This document shows, in pieces, positions 1 to 12,879 of a stretch of 64,000 nt of DNA; the stretch's first letter is position 1, and the number at the start of each line of letters is the position of its first letter. Below the pieces are notes generated by a model that was not told the DNA's origin, did not search any database, and saw only the letters and a list, made by a program, of their open reading frames with translations. The translations under genes were made by a program, and so were the position numbers. This stretch comes from Sequoia sempervirens (Eukaryota > Streptophyta > Pinopsida > Cupressales > Cupressaceae): assembly GCA_007258455.2 (NCBI GenBank), contig VDFB02270651.1, positions 496,297,179-496,361,178 of the forward strand, written 5' to 3'.

Positions 1-2552
1 AATTTTCACTTAGCATGAAATGTTGGATATTTTACTAAATAGAACATGGGGTTATTACTTGTACTCAACTAGGATATATCAAAGTTGGGACTTTCCTATA
101 TGATTAAGAGAATTCATGGAGTTAACAAGAAACGTACATGCTTGGTAATTAGGTATGCAATTTAATTAAATTTGATATCTTCTAGGGACCAACATGAAAG
201 AATGAGGATTAATACTCGAAATTAGTACCAAATCTTATCGGGAAAATTAGATTGAGTTAAAAGATGGATTACATCTTTGAAAATAATTCGAGGATAGAAG
301 AAATCCACGGTATGGATTTCCTAAGATAAATGGGATTTATCTCTGCAAAACTTATAACCATTATTACATGGAATTAAAGGTAGCATGAGATCAAAATAGG
401 TTTTTTCACTTAGTCAAATAATAGACTATTGTTGAATATATAATAGCATTAATGCTTGTGTATGCATATGTATATATATAAATACAAACATATATATCTA
501 TATATATTCAATGACAATATAATAGTTTAAATGATCCATTCGGTATCAAATGATTATGACCTTATGTCTATATTCAGACACACACACACACACACATATA
601 GATACATAAGCATTAACGCTATTGTTGGATATGATATTATATAAAGAGTATAAGGTTTTGTTAATAAACAAATATATATAATAATATATATACATATTAT
701 AATGAGATGCATTATAATATATATATATATATTTCTATCAAGCATTTTATACAGAGGCGCAACCATAAAGTAAGGTATGACTTTAGATGAACGCCTTAAA
801 CCACGTAGGGAGTAGAAGCACATGAGTATAGAAGGTAATGCACAACAAACTAATGGTTGTTATAGAATATTGAATGCAATTTTAAAAGGTATCAAATACA
901 ATGCTTGGGGAAAGGAGGTAAAATGCAAGTGTGAAGCATTAAGGAAAGACCAAGTCAAATGAGCAATATGGTGAATAGTGGTTGTTTTGCTAGCCAACAC
1001 ATGAATATGAGACCTAGTCAACGCTTAAGATGCTACATAGAATATGAATTGGAAGTCAATAAGGAAATATACACTACTGTGTATAGAAGCTGCGTGTTAC
1101 AAGCAAATACACATATTTGGAAGCATAACAATATGTTTTAATTTGCAGGCCTTGACTTGGTCAATTTGGAAAATGGAAAAGATGTGGACTTAGTCCAATG
1201 CATTTATTTGCTTTAATTGACTCAACCCATAAAACAGTCGATTCAAGTTATGTGTTGCTAAATTATCATTGACATATTCTTCTCACCTGAGAATCACGCC
1301 AACTTGCTAGTTTTGGTGCCACCTTTGTTTTCAATTTCTTGTAGATGTCATTTTGGGAGAAATATACGAATTCTCCATGTGTAGGTTGAAATGGTCTTTT
1401 GAATGCTGTCAATATGAAAATCGATCTGTGAATGGCAAATGCTGAGTCTGAGCTTAATTTGTCGCCACCTTTATGCTGAATCATGCTGCATGAAATTGGT
1501 GTCATTCTTCATGCCTTATCTGTAGGAATTCTACAGGGCTAGTTGCACTATAAATAGTTGCACCATCTCACTTGTAATGCATTCTAATTCTTACCGATTC
1601 CCGTGTGATCATTATTTACTACTCATTCATAATCTTTCTCATTGTCTTGTGTGAATATTATTTCCATTAAGAGAGACACATCATAACAAGAGCTAAATGT
1701 CACTTGTTGTTATCATATTCAAGTTATTACTAGTCATTTTCATTTGTTAATGAGTGAGAAAAGAGCGAGCTTTTGTGAGGAAGAGTTGTCTTATTATTTG
1801 AGAGAAGTGTGCTATCAACAAGAGTGAGAGAGGGAGTTGTTTTGGGAAGCTGAATCAAGCTGAATTACTGTTGAAGAAGGCTGTACTGTCATCATTATTT
1901 AGGATAAATGATAACAGGCATGGGGATAAACCTTTGGAATTTGCATTTTGCTTTTGACATTGGCACGTGCTTTAATTCCTTACAAGATTGCAGAGCGGGG
2001 AGAGACATACCTCCCTATGAAGTATCCATGTTTCCTCCATACAAAATCCACATATTCCTTACCAACTATTGAGATCCATTTTTGTATTTGATTTGTATTG
2101 GATCTAGAGATTGAGAAGATTGACACTTAGTGATCTTGTGCCAATTTTATTGCAATGGGATCATATAATGGGTTGTCCTTCAAAGATTACATATTGAATT
2201 CAAGAACCTTGCATGCACACAATATGAATGGAATGGAAAATAGGTTGAGATTACAATCACATTTTCTTACAAAATTGCACTGAGACCCATCTTGCTTCAT
2301 ATCACTCCTAATACCCTCCAATTTTCTTTACTATCTTTATAATTTTAGAATTTCTCATAACAAGAAGAAGTCTATAAAAATAGAGGCAAAGAGTAATCCT
2401 TGCTATAAAATCAACATTTGAATGACAAAAGAGGAATTCCAAGGGCACGTTTACACTCCAACCCTTCCACAAAATGAAGGGTTGTTCTTGACATGGAAGA
2501 AACCCCTTATAGCAAAGACAAAGAAGGGAACTCTATGTTGCTTTAGGTACAC
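1..2552. other. Non-coding AT-rich flank, no gene seen
   Basis: I find no supportable coding region here. The first 840 bases are dominated by TA- and AC-type simple sequence. Around 1,540-1,560 a CTATAAATAG box sits in sequence whose texture (short pyrimidine-rich blocks, no open frame) resembles an old LTR, but I could not find a second copy in the window, so no element is claimed. Confidence 0.5.
461..735. repeat. Microsatellite cluster (TA)n and (AC)n
   Basis: Runs of alternating TA occur near 468-520 and 672-735. A clean AC dinucleotide run of about 9.5 units lies at 578-596. The apparent reading frames across this stretch are simple-sequence artefacts. Confidence 0.85.
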
Positions 2553-2690
2553 CCCATTCATTAAATAATTTATGTAAATTGTAGCCTTCTACCTATAGCC
2601 TACACACAAGGTATCTACTATCCCATTCGTCAAATGATTTATTTAAATGTAGCCTTCCACCTACAACCTACACACAAGGGATCTACTATC
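2553..2690. repeat. 69-bp imperfect tandem duplication
   Basis: Two adjacent 69-bp units, 2,553-2,621 and 2,622-2,690, both start CCCATTC and both end CACACAAGG(T/G)ATCTACTATC. They differ at several bases, so the duplication is not recent. No coding context is visible. Confidence 0.85.
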
Positions 2691-2699
2691 TAAATCCAT

Positions 2700-3330
2700 G
2701 GAAATTTGGTCTACCCAATCATATGGGAGGATCAAATCTGAAATACCATTAGCAAGTTTGACCAATGTAGGGGAGGTGAACCGATTCTAATTGTTCCCCA
2801 TCACTAGAGGGTAAAGGACTCATAGAGTGTGACTATGGTGATATCTCCTTTTGAAACTCCCCAACATCCGTCCTAACACAAGCCTCTTTTTTGTTGTTTC
2901 CCAATAGAAAATTAAGAGCTTGATCCTTAGTGGGAAGCACCTCCTCGAGGACAAGATAATATTTTTTTCATTTGAAGTTTCAAACTTGCAAAAGGCTTTG
3001 TAGTTGTGAAAGTGATTAGGGGAGTTTTTGCATTCTAGATAATTTTTATTGACCGTCTCCTCTCTTGTTAGTGCTTACAAATTTCCCTCTATATCTCGCA
3101 CATTTGTCTTGGATGATTTGAAAAACCTTGTTGATGGAAAAGATTGCCTTTAGCCTTTCCACAACTTGCATCAACCACACTTGGTCTACCTATGAATGAC
3201 CTAAGTGGCACACACAATAATGAATACAGATGGCAAAGTGAGTGTCTTGTCAACTAGCAAGCACCTCATTATTCATCGAATTGGGAACTACCCCATAAAG
3301 GTAGTACTTATCAATTAAAAAAAAAAAAAT
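2700..3330 (-). other. Possible decayed coding stretch, unrecognised
   Basis: Read on the minus strand, parts of this stretch look protein-like, for example a segment reading VERLKAIFSINKVFQIIQ around 3,100-3,180. Stops and frame changes interrupt it and I recognise no family. A run of 13 A on the plus strand at 3,317-3,329 lies at its upstream edge, so it is not a poly(A) tail for this orientation. Confidence 0.2.
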
Positions 3331-3660
3331 GACACCAATAGATTGATAAAGAGGATAATACTAATACAATTTGATGATCATTCAAGGGATTCAAGAAAAT
3401 AATTGATATTAGTGATGCTTGAACTACCTTCTTAGGGATATATTTATTTGGTAACATTTTATTGGAAGAGGAATACCCATATATAATTTAGGAATGCATA
3501 GGAACTAGATTTTACTAATATGGTTATTCCAAACAATTTAATAGATCATAACATTATGGTATGATATTGTAAATATTTTGATGAGAAGAATAGAGAAATG
3601 AGGGAAAGTGAGGGATAAATTATATTCATCATAAGAAAGAAAATTTGTTATGTGTTTGGA

Positions 3661-5079
3661 TTGAAGCACAAGACATATAAATCACTAAATTTGTAGGTTT
3701 TTACAACTAAATATAGGAAGAGTTATTATACATATAATGCTATCAAGTTACTGCATTGTAGACTAATTGATAGAGGTGCTCCATTGGATCCTATTCTATA
3801 GCATTAGGTCAACCCTTTGGATGCTACTATATTTAAGTAATATTTTCAAGAGGTTTACCAAGGTTTATGTCAAATCATGGGACTTGATGTGGATGACTGC
3901 ATAACTATGGGGATGTTATCATTTTATGATGACCACCAAAAATCACATACTAACACTTTGTTTGACTATGAGAATATTTTGATCTAGCATCTACATCAAG
4001 ATATTATGAATTTCAAGAATGTAGATAACTAAATGAAGCATACAAGATCTAGGAGACACTCTCCTATGCTAAATATTTCTATTTTTGTGACTAGTGTGTG
4101 GGATGACAAATTATGAATAAAATATATATCATCCAGTGCTCCCAAGAATGAGTTTAAGCCTCTTCAACCAGGGTCATTTCACATTGATGAATACCATCTC
4201 ATGTATCCTACAAGAAACTTTAAGATTTATTTGTAGATCCCCACTGAAGAGGTTATGATTTTCAATAACCAATAATTTTTATTAAGATGTTTCTCAATCA
4301 ATGACATTTATAACTAGAGTGAAAGATTAAGAACAACTAAGGTGATTGGTACCTATTTGAGAAATTCACTACCATAAGAATGTAAGGTATATTTTGATAA
4401 TTTGGTAGTAAGTAAAGGAAGAAGAGGCTACCAACATGTGTACCATGAAGCTAATGATATGATCAGAAGATACAAAGATAACATGGAGAAATTTATTAGA
4501 AGTTGGGTGGACATCTAGTTAGTAGAGAGAAAATATTTTGTTGAAACCATAGTAGAAGGGAGCTCACACAGGGTAAATAACCTAATTTAAAGAATGAAAT
4601 TACTCATGGAACATGCATATACCCTTGTTATAATACTAGAAGGTTATATGCAAAAAGTTCCTAAATAATAAAAGAATCATGACATACATGTGCCTCCACT
4701 TGAGCTAGAAAGTATTGAGCATTCTACTCACACATTACCCACCATATAAAAAATACCACAAATGGAAGTGCAACCTAAACATCAAGAGGATTAAAGGGTG
4801 TTAGATTATATGGATATTATTGAAAAAACCTATGAAAGTCCCATATTGACAATTACTTTAACACTTGAACCACAAGGGGAGAAAGATGCAAAAATCATGC
4901 CAACTTAGGTTGAAGTCCATCCCCTAGTTTAACACTTTGCTATAGAGGGATCTAGAGAGTTATTTACTCTAGATGACCCCTTGGAACTTAAAATAAGGCC
5001 CCCATATAGATTAGATAATGAATATAAAATCCCTCAATCCCTTACTATGGTAGAAAAATATTTGATACTTAAAATATGA
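3661..5079 (+). pseudogene. Decayed ORF of unrecognised family (copy A)
   Basis: One plus-strand frame keeps protein-like composition for about 470 codons although it contains about 20 in-frame stops, 16 of them after 3,900. Those 16 are almost all TAA or TAG (for example 3,985, 4,030, 4,234, 4,273, 4,315, 4,375, 4,516), with TGA at 4,114 and 5,077. Coherent blocks include LPQECKVYFDN-type and GYQHVYHEANDMIRRYKD, and a helical segment TLFDYENIL / HLHQDIMNF. I do not recognise a Pfam-type domain. The blocks YFQEVYQGLCQIMGLD and TLFDYENIL match in spacing and character YFQRTFYSICHIIGYD and TLYDYVGYL in the minus-strand pseudogene at 44.5-48.2 kb, so the two are probably distant relatives. The frame seems to begin before 3,661 but earlier codons are too broken to place a start. 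A transposon-borne ORF is more likely than a host gene. Confidence 0.5.
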
Positions 5080-7101
5080 AGGCATAAGGCAAAATGCATG
5101 CGACACATTTTCATTTGATGATGCCTATTGGTTTAGGTGTACCATTCAACATGCAAATCCCATTCCTTTTAATTGTATTAATGATATATATGATAAATAA
5201 GGTCTTGAATCAAAACATCATGGAATGGGCAAAGATGGATTCCCATGTGAGGAAGTGAGCTTTATTTATTATTATTTTATGCTTTGAGATTCTTTGAGAT
5301 TCCTTGATTATTTTGTAAGAAGACATTAAATTAGGAATGTCATATGGAAATGATTAAAATTAAGAGTTATAAGAAGATCTTCCATGTTTGGTGATATGAA
5401 AAGGAATTTAATGCTCTCAAAGAGCACCTAGGATTGGGATCTTTCTCAAATTTGACCATTATAATAGAATTTTTGACATCTATGATATTTGAAAAGGGTG
5501 TAAGATGTGTAAGATGAATTACATACTATTTTTAGAGGCCTATGCATAACTATAAGGGTGTTGAAATTTTTCAATGGTTCATGATTTTGGGTTTTAGATT
5601 TGGTAAACTATTTATGGTTTCTAGAATCTTATTAAATCTTGTATATTGATGTTATTGGATAGTGGATTTGTATGGTCTTTTGTAGTATACTTATGATCTT
5701 AGATTACTATCAAACTAGAGGGACACGTAGATTGTACTTATGTACTTTCTTTAAGGATTGGTTCAAGCTTGGGTCTATTTGGTAGTGGAGTTCTTTCTTG
5801 CAAGGGTTTCTCCACATACATCCATGTCGTATATATTTTATGAGTTTTCTAATTTCCAATCGCTTCTCTATTATTTCATTGTTAAATTTTATTGGCTTAA
5901 TCACATGCTTTATTGGATTTAACACAATACATTGTTAATATTCTTATCATGTTGTTTAGGTACCTTATTTTCAAACATTTGGTATCCAAGATATGGTTTA
6001 ATTTTAGAGGTAATATTTTCTTGCAATGTTGTGGTTTTTTATGGTTGTAGTGGGAGTATTATTTTAATGATTTTGCAGATTAAGTGTGGGGTAAAAGTAC
6101 AAAGCTATGTCACACTTTTATAAAGGAAATGACCAACACTGATCCAAATTTTTAACATGAATCACTAGAAGTGACGTATATGTTTTGAATTTTGAAATGA
6201 TGTAAACTAATGAGATGCATATATGTTTTTAACATATTTTATGTTTGTAATTTTTTACAAAAATTAAAAAATTATTTGAATATATTTTTTAATAAAATTG
6301 ACATTATAATTTAGTTGCTAATAAAATACTAAAAAATGAAGTTACATAGGATGTCGCTCTTTATATAATGTTTTTTTTTTTTGTGTTTTTATAACTTGAA
6401 ACTTTAGTGCATGAATTTATTTTTTTCTCTATTTTGATAAATATATATTTTTCTAAAAAATTAAAAATTTACGTTTACTAAAAACACAATGTTTCCATGG
6501 GATGCCATCTTTTGTCATTTTGAAAAAAAAAATATCTTGACATAAAAGCTTTTCTCTAGTGTATCATATTTTTTCAAAATTTCAAAATAAATTTAAGTAT
6601 TTTTCTTGACAAGATAATCAACCTTATATTTTGTTGTTGTTGACCTAGTTTTAGTAGAAATAAAACTTAAAATATACACAATAATTAAATATTGAAAAAA
6701 TATTTTTGAGAACTACATTGATAGATCTACCAAAGGATATCTATATATTTTTTAAAAAATGTTATTTGCATGAGTAAGAGTTGTTGAAACATCAAGTTTT
6801 TTAAATAATTTTACTTTTTGTTAAATTAGCCCCAAAGTAGTGCTATAAATGCATTTAGTGGACACTTTTGGATGTAAAAGTTGTGTACCATATCTAACTT
6901 AGCTGGAATGAATCTAGGTAAACCATGTGTTTGACCAAAATTATATTCTAGTTAGAAATGCTTGAATTCACTTGCGTTGATAAGTTGGCCAAAAGTGTGA
7001 AACAACTTTATATTTTTATCTTGTGGTTAAAGAAGCCTTAGAAGGCACATAACAATATAATATTTTTTTAATGGTTTATGTAGGAACCATGAAAAATAAA
7101 A
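5080..7101. other. AT-rich non-coding stretch
   Basis: Apart from possible short tails of the preceding frame (a protein-like patch near 5,120-5,215), I see only AT-rich sequence with T- and A-runs. The short open frames at 5.7-6.1 kb have no recognisable content. Confidence 0.5.
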
Positions 7102-8430
7102 ATGGAAGATCTATTGGAGGAGAAATCAATGGATAACTTTGACTTCAAAGTATAAACCTACATTTTTTTATTAAAATTAGAGAAAGATGGACAAAAAGGT
7201 AAGATGAACCATAAATTTTTGTCTTGTAGATTTCATTCTCTTGAATGTCTTAGAGGAGGCTATTGCATTCAAGCTATGAAAGAGAATATGATAAATCTAT
7301 CAAACAAAAAATATGGTAAATAAATTTTATTTAGAGAGAAAATGTATTCCTTAAAAATAAAGGAAGGAGACTCTATATTTAAGCATTTAAATGTTTTTAT
7401 TTTCATTTTAAGGCAACAAGGTAGTATTAATGTTAAGCTAGAGGAAGAGCATAGGTGTATTTTGTTACTTAGCTCTTCATTTGAATCTTGGGAGAATATA
7501 ATTGTTACATTATGTTGCTCTATTATAGATTCCAAAATGGATGCCTTTGTTGGTAGTTTTCTTAGTGAGGAAATGAGGTAGAAATCCATGGATGAGGGTC
7601 ACAAGGGTGCATTTCATGTATGTGGTAGACCTGAGGAAATATATGGTAAGATAAATAGAGATATAGAGAGGTCCAAGTAAAAAGGATGGCTTAAGACAAC
7701 TACTAAGAGTAGAGTTAAATGTAGAACTATGGGAAATCGGGCCATAGAAACAAGGAATGTAGAAACAAGAAGTATTTTGAAAGTTCCTCTAATGATGAAT
7801 CCTTGGAAGATGAAAATGATGCTTTATTCATTTCAGATAATACATCACTAGTGATGATTTGTGGTTAATTGATTGATTTTCCTTGTAACACATGACTTCT
7901 CACAAGGAGTGGTTCTCTTCATATAGAGCATATGATGGTGGTGAGTTCTTCCTTGGTAAGAAAAATTCACATCAAGTGGTTGGAAAAGAGATAGTAAAAC
8001 TTGTGTTAAATGGTGGGAGGATAAAATCTCTCATAGATGTGTTGCACATTCTAGGTTTAACATAATTTTTTAAAAAGTTTTCGAAATGAATAATATTGTA
8101 GTATATGCCACATTTGACAAAAGCGGTTATACATTGGCTAGAGGGAATTCAACACAAGTTAAGGGATCTAGAATTTATTCAATCTTGGTGCATCTACTTA
8201 TCATAACTCAACCTATGTATTTGAAAAATTAGCACCATAGGCTGAGCCACATCAGTGAAAAAGGGCTTAAGATCCTAGTTAATAAATATAAGGTGAAAAG
8301 TTTGTCTAGGTATTTTGTATATTTTAATTTTTTGTGAGCACTATGTGTTTGAAAAAATAATAATGTAAAGTTTCATAAGAAAGGTTTTAGTCTTATAAAT
8401 GTTGCATCAATTGAAAAATATTGTTATTAT
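7102..8430 (+). pseudogene. Ty1/copia gag and pre-integrase remnant
   Basis: The frame starts at an ATG reading MEDLLEEK, a typical start region of copia Gag. It then shows the Gag segment MYSLKIKEGDSIFKHLNVF (from 7,342) and LEEEHRCILLLSSSFESWEN, which match the UBN2-type Gag pattern. After several stops and frame changes, zinc-knuckle-like residues lie around 7,710-7,770, an aspartic-protease-like LIDFPCNT around 7,868, and a GAG-pre-integrase segment reading HHRLSHISEKGLKIL with FCEHYVFEK near 8,230-8,350. Integrase, RT and LTRs are absent, so the element is truncated at its 3' side. It would have encoded the particle protein and start of the polyprotein of a copia element. Family is well supported; exact boundaries are not. 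Confidence 0.75.
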
Positions 8431-8610
8431 TCCTTTATCAATAACCACTCATGCTATATACTTGAATTTATTTTTTGAGGCATGCATTTAAAATTTTCAA
8501 CAAGTTTAAACTAATCCTTTTAAGATTAAACTTTCTGAAAAGATCCTAGAACGTAAAATCTCATTACAATTTCCATACAATGACTCTGTTGAGAGGAAGA
8601 AAAACCTCAC

Positions 8611-8648
8611 AAACAAACCAAAAAAAAGAAAAAAGAAAAAAAAAAAAA
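8611..8648 (+). repeat. A-rich tract
   Basis: A run of A interrupted by a few C and G lies about 200 bases after the copia remnant ends. It could be a remnant poly(A) tail or simple expansion; nothing else marks it. Confidence 0.5.
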
Positions 8649-9436
8649 CCTTCTTTATGATTGAAAATAAACTTTATTTATAATCCTTTTTCCTTCTAAT
8701 TACTTTGTAACTAAATCCTAACTACGTATACTTTATAATCTATAAACTTTGCTTTTTAAGTAATTTATATGACTTAAGTTATAATTTCAACAAGTAAAAT
8801 AATCAAATAAACTATAAAGTGATTGTAGACTTCTTGATGCTTGATAGCTCTTCTCAAAAAATTCATAAAATGAAGGATTCTCTCCCTTTTCAAGTATTAA
8901 AACAGCATCATTATCATACACCTTACTGTCTCCTCGAGTTCAGAAGTTCTATTCAAAGATCATTCATTTCGATGTGCATTACCGCTTGAATTATCACATG
9001 GCCTATTGATTCTTCTGTCCATGGGACTTAGCCTAGCACCATGTCCAAACCTATCAATCTTTCCTTTCCCTTTGACTGGTTCTTCAAACTTCTACATATA
9101 CATAATCCATAGCTTCTCATGACTTCATTATCATTTTGCTTACTCTGTTCAATATGAGGAATACCTATCAATTCAAAATTGTTTTTGTACACACCTACTG
9201 GTTTCTCCTGCCAAGCATGAGTCAATGTACATAAATGGTTTGGCACTTAACCTTAATCTTGTAGATTTACCAAAGTATCATCATCTTTTATTTGATAAAC
9301 ATTCAGCTCCATGCTACCAATTACAACATTTTAAAATATTGACCTTTGATTACCACTTTTAGCCATTAGGGCACAAGGAGGAGCATTTCAGCCATGAAGA
9401 ACCCCCAATGGATCTAATTGTCCATTAAAGTAACTA

Positions 9437-10184
9437 GATGAAACTATGGAGAGTTCTAGCACAAGCATGCATTCCACATTGCCTTGTTTTCCCCCAAAGC
9501 TTAATATTTTTCATGAACCACATGGAACATTTCTAAGGATTACATGATTTCCCCCACATCCTTTTGCAACAGTCACTGTGCAAGGAGTGCACTCTCCAAG
9601 ATGGCAATTATGAGTTGCAAGATACACATTGCTGAGCAAGGATATGTGCACAAAGGAATAAGTGTTCCACATAGTACTAGAGGAGGAATTGATTTCTTCC
9701 CAAATGCACAAGAGAGATCGGTAAAATTGTTTTCAAGACATGGAGAACAGTAGTCATTATGGCAAAGCTCCTGGCAGAAATTTTGACCGCACCTCATCTG
9801 TTTCCCACAAGGCATAAGTAATAAATGTTGGTCTCAGTCACCAGTTTGAATGTCAGACAGCCCTTGATGTGACAGAGGATAGCATTTATCATTGCATCTT
9901 TGTCTACCATAGTTTTTATTCTATCCCAAATCTTTTTATACAAAAATTATTTGTTGTCCTCTGTGAATGATGTAGTTTTCTAGCATTTTTGTTTTACCAA
10001 ATGGGCATGCTTTTAACTTCTCAGGTAATAAAACACATTCTCTGCATTCTCCTAGATGACATCCCAAGCTGCAATTTTGATTTTGACAGGAGAACATCTT
10101 TATGCAAAGGTTCTCACATGCATACACACCACTCTTTCTCTCTATTTCACCGTGGATCTTCAGAACCCCACAGGCGTGGGATTT
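9437..10184 (-). pseudogene. NF-X1-type zinc finger protein fragment
   Basis: Several minus-strand blocks match the Cys/His-rich repeats of plant NF-X1-like proteins (nuclear regulators with multiple CxxC..H..C fingers). In order: [20 protein letters not shown], then NLCIKMFSCQNQNCSLGCH with LGECREC (10,127-9,936); MPCGKQMRCGQNFCQELCH and GKKSIPPLVLCGTLIPLC (9,815-9,650); NCHLGECTPCTV with GCGGNHVILRNVPCGS (9,620-9,520); and LWGKTRQCGMHACART (about 9,500-9,440). The block order is that of the family. Several Cys are lost, an unmatched insert lies at about 9,830-9,960, and at least three frame changes occur. It resembles the NFXL2 type of plant protein more than the longer NFXL1, from memory only. 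It is directly joined upstream to an unrelated RRM fragment. No introns are apparent between matched blocks. Confidence 0.8.
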
Positions 10185-10515
10185 TGAATCCTTGAAGAGC
10201 TTGCATAGTTGTAATTACTTGCATTTCATCCTCATATTCCACAAAAGCAATGCAAGGATTTGCCTCAATCATATGAACTTCCTCGAAACTATGATATTGA
10301 CAGAAGAACATCTGTAGCATCATATGGGTCGTCTCGTGTGGAAGATTCTGAATGAACAATATACTATTTGGTGGAACGGCTGCCTCTGGAAGACTAGATT
10401 TTGATGCTCGAAATGGCAATTGGGAACCCAGTGCTGGTGCATCATAAGCAGATGGATATGCTATATTAGGAATTGCCCCACCTTGTTGATATTTCAGAGT
10501 GTTGCTTCCTCTTCC
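10185..10515 (-). pseudogene. U2B''/U1A-type RRM2 fragment
   Basis: The minus-strand frame contains [20 protein letters not shown] followed by [30 protein letters not shown] and [11 protein letters not shown]. This is the C-terminal RNA-recognition motif of U2 snRNP protein B'' / U1A, spliceosomal RNA-binding proteins. The upstream Ala/Pro-rich linker ([16 protein letters not shown]) also fits the plant protein. Substitutions at conserved sites ([13 protein letters not shown] where the family has a Gly-Phe-Lys-Glu-Val-Arg pattern) suggest relaxed selection. The match stops exactly after GFKI; the family continues for about another ten residues to its C-terminus, but here NF-X1-like sequence begins at once in another frame. 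The first RRM is missing. The open frame extends to 10,566, but sequence beyond about 10,515 does not match. Confidence 0.85.
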
Positions 10516-10566
10516 TCCTCCTCTGTTGTATGAAGAAATTAAAATGTGGTTTTGTGACAATTTCAA

Positions 10567-12879
10567 TAACGAAAACTTTTAACGAGTTTTACAACCCCTT
10601 TGGTCAGGATGCCTTATTGTTGCTTACGAGTATGGAAGGCCCTTCTCTCTCTCAGTCACATGATCTCGAGGGAAAAATGGCAAAATCAAAATACCAATAT
10701 TTATCATTGTTATCATGGAGTAAGGAGCTGACCTCTGAAACTACAGAAAACTTAATTTTTGTCTGAATGTAAACATCTCATGTTTTGCAACCATGGCCAC
10801 AATTGACTGTGATTTTATAAGTGAGTTGAAACTACAAAAAAATTGAAAACATTGATGAATAAGACTTCTTGATTCAGATATGGAAATTTTCAATTTGATC
10901 AAGCTAAGGCATCGAAGGGAATTTGCATGTGACTAGAAGACCAACATTTGATAAATGATTTGGTGACATGTACCATTTAATGAGGGTGAAAAGTTTAAAA
11001 TTGGCCTACGTCAAAAATGCAGACAACAAGGTGTAAGATAAACTTGTAAGTTGCATTACATTAAATGAGATATTCAAATAATAGAAAATGGAAATATAGA
11101 ATAAAAAACAGATATCATAACAGTAAAATGTTATAGACAAGGAACTTGAAAGGTGGTTTAATAGCAAGCTCATTAGATAAGATGCTAGTGTGTTACACTA
11201 TCATTCTTTTTTCTAATGGATGTTCAAGATGCGTGTTGTCACTTAGGTAAGTTTGAAAATAAAAGTTGCAGAATCATAGTCGATTTTGTTTGTTCACCAC
11301 AAGATAAAGAAACAAATGCCTAGAAAGAGTACTACAAGATTATATATGTGCAAATACACTATCTAAAGCAATTCATTTAAATGAAATGTTAAAATGACAA
11401 GATTGTGTTTGAGAATATGAAACCTCAATGTGTTCAAAAGTTCTTGAGCATTTGTAGGATAGATAAAATTATTGGGCCTAATTAGAAGATTTTCTATAGG
11501 TCAAGCCCTTATTTTGGTCTTTCTACCTCCACAAACAACCAATAGAACGTGGGGAAAATAGAGATTGCATGTGCTCTTATAACCCTACGTGCATATAGAG
11601 TCTAAGAACAACAATATAAAAGTAAATATATGTCTTAACTTTAGATCTATGGAGAGTAATACCCTATAGTGTGGATGAGAATAGAGAGGAGATGAAGCTC
11701 ACAAGGTGTCAAGAATGGTGTTGTGGACATAAGAAGGCTTACAAGAAATAACAATGATAAATATATTATACAAAACAACATGAACATGAAATAATATCAC
11801 TTGAAGCACAAAGGATGAGGACAATAATGACTGCAATCAAAACGAATGTTAAACAATTGAAAGAGCTCATAGGAGCCAATATTAGAGTCATAAGAGTGTA
11901 ACTCAAGTGATCACAAATTCTGGAAAATAATGTAGAATGTTGTAGGTGCTTGAAAGATTTCAAGATTGCATGAGGAATAAGGATTACACCTTGGAAAAAA
12001 TAAGGAGAGGAAATCACAATAGTTCTTCATCTTCTTGTTGTTTATTACAACTTCTTAACACCATTAAATTATGTATTTATAGAGGTTAAAAACCTTGTGA
12101 GGCTTAAAAATTTGGCACTCAGATTTTCTCTTTCATTTCAATCAACTTGACCTTTGAAATTCCCAATAAAACATAGCTTTTTCTTCTAAAAAATGGCATC
12201 AAAGTTGCTTCACCATATCCAACAACTTGCTTCTGTAGATTTCTTTGAAAAAACAATAAAAGCATAAACCAAGTCGTGCTCATTCACTCAAAATTGGAAA
12301 TTGCCGAGTCAATTATTTTCCCAAAAATCGCTAGCTTTTTCCTCCATAAATTGAAATAATAAGACAAGAATGGAATGTCAAAGGTCACTTTCCTTATATA
12401 CAATTCCTTAGGCATCCAACTTGAGTAAAATAATTAATTTTACTTTACAAGTTTCCTCTACCATGCCAATGGACCCCTTCAACGCTTGAAACTTTGAAAT
12501 TGTGCAATATAATCACATTAAATTATAACATGGTTTCCTTTGATTTTTGAAATGAAAGTCAAGTCTTGATAAATGGATATTTTTATCTTTACAATACTCC
12601 ACAAGATTCTCTTGAATTTCAAATTTACAAAAATAAAATAAAATTCATGAAAATAAAATATGCTTTTGATGATGTAGGATTGTTTGTGAGCTTGAATGCT
12701 CCTACATCATGAACTTTGAGAACTAGTAGACATCTTTGGTTTCTAAAGTTTTAGAGCTCTATATATAGATACATGAGGCAATTTTTCCACATAGGAATTT
12801 GACTTGAAGACAAATGTGAGACTCAAAGAGGAATCAACCAATCAAACCACATGCCATGTTTCAAGATGACATAATTTTT
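10567..12879. other. Non-coding stretch, no gene seen
   Basis: I see no supportable coding region. Short open frames at 10.5-10.8 and 11.8-12.0 kb are low-complexity. Part of 11.46-12.1 kb is similar in texture to 17.9-18.4 kb (the phrase about tens of bases around CCTCCACAA...CCAATA recurs), suggesting old LTR-type repeat sequence. The last few hundred bases may be the 3' untranslated part of the LINE that follows. Confidence 0.4.

Noticed and set aside
554..823. 89-codon minus-strand frame rich in Ile, Tyr and Cys
   Set aside because: Its composition comes from TA and AC microsatellites.
8850..9246. Continuation of the NF-X1-like gene to the minus-strand frame at 9,028-9,246
   Set aside because: The frame lacks the Cys/His pattern and I could not match it to the C-terminal part of the family.
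10473..10766. Plus-strand 97-codon frame
   Set aside because: It overlaps the antisense U2B'' match and continues into unrelated DNA without any recognisable content.
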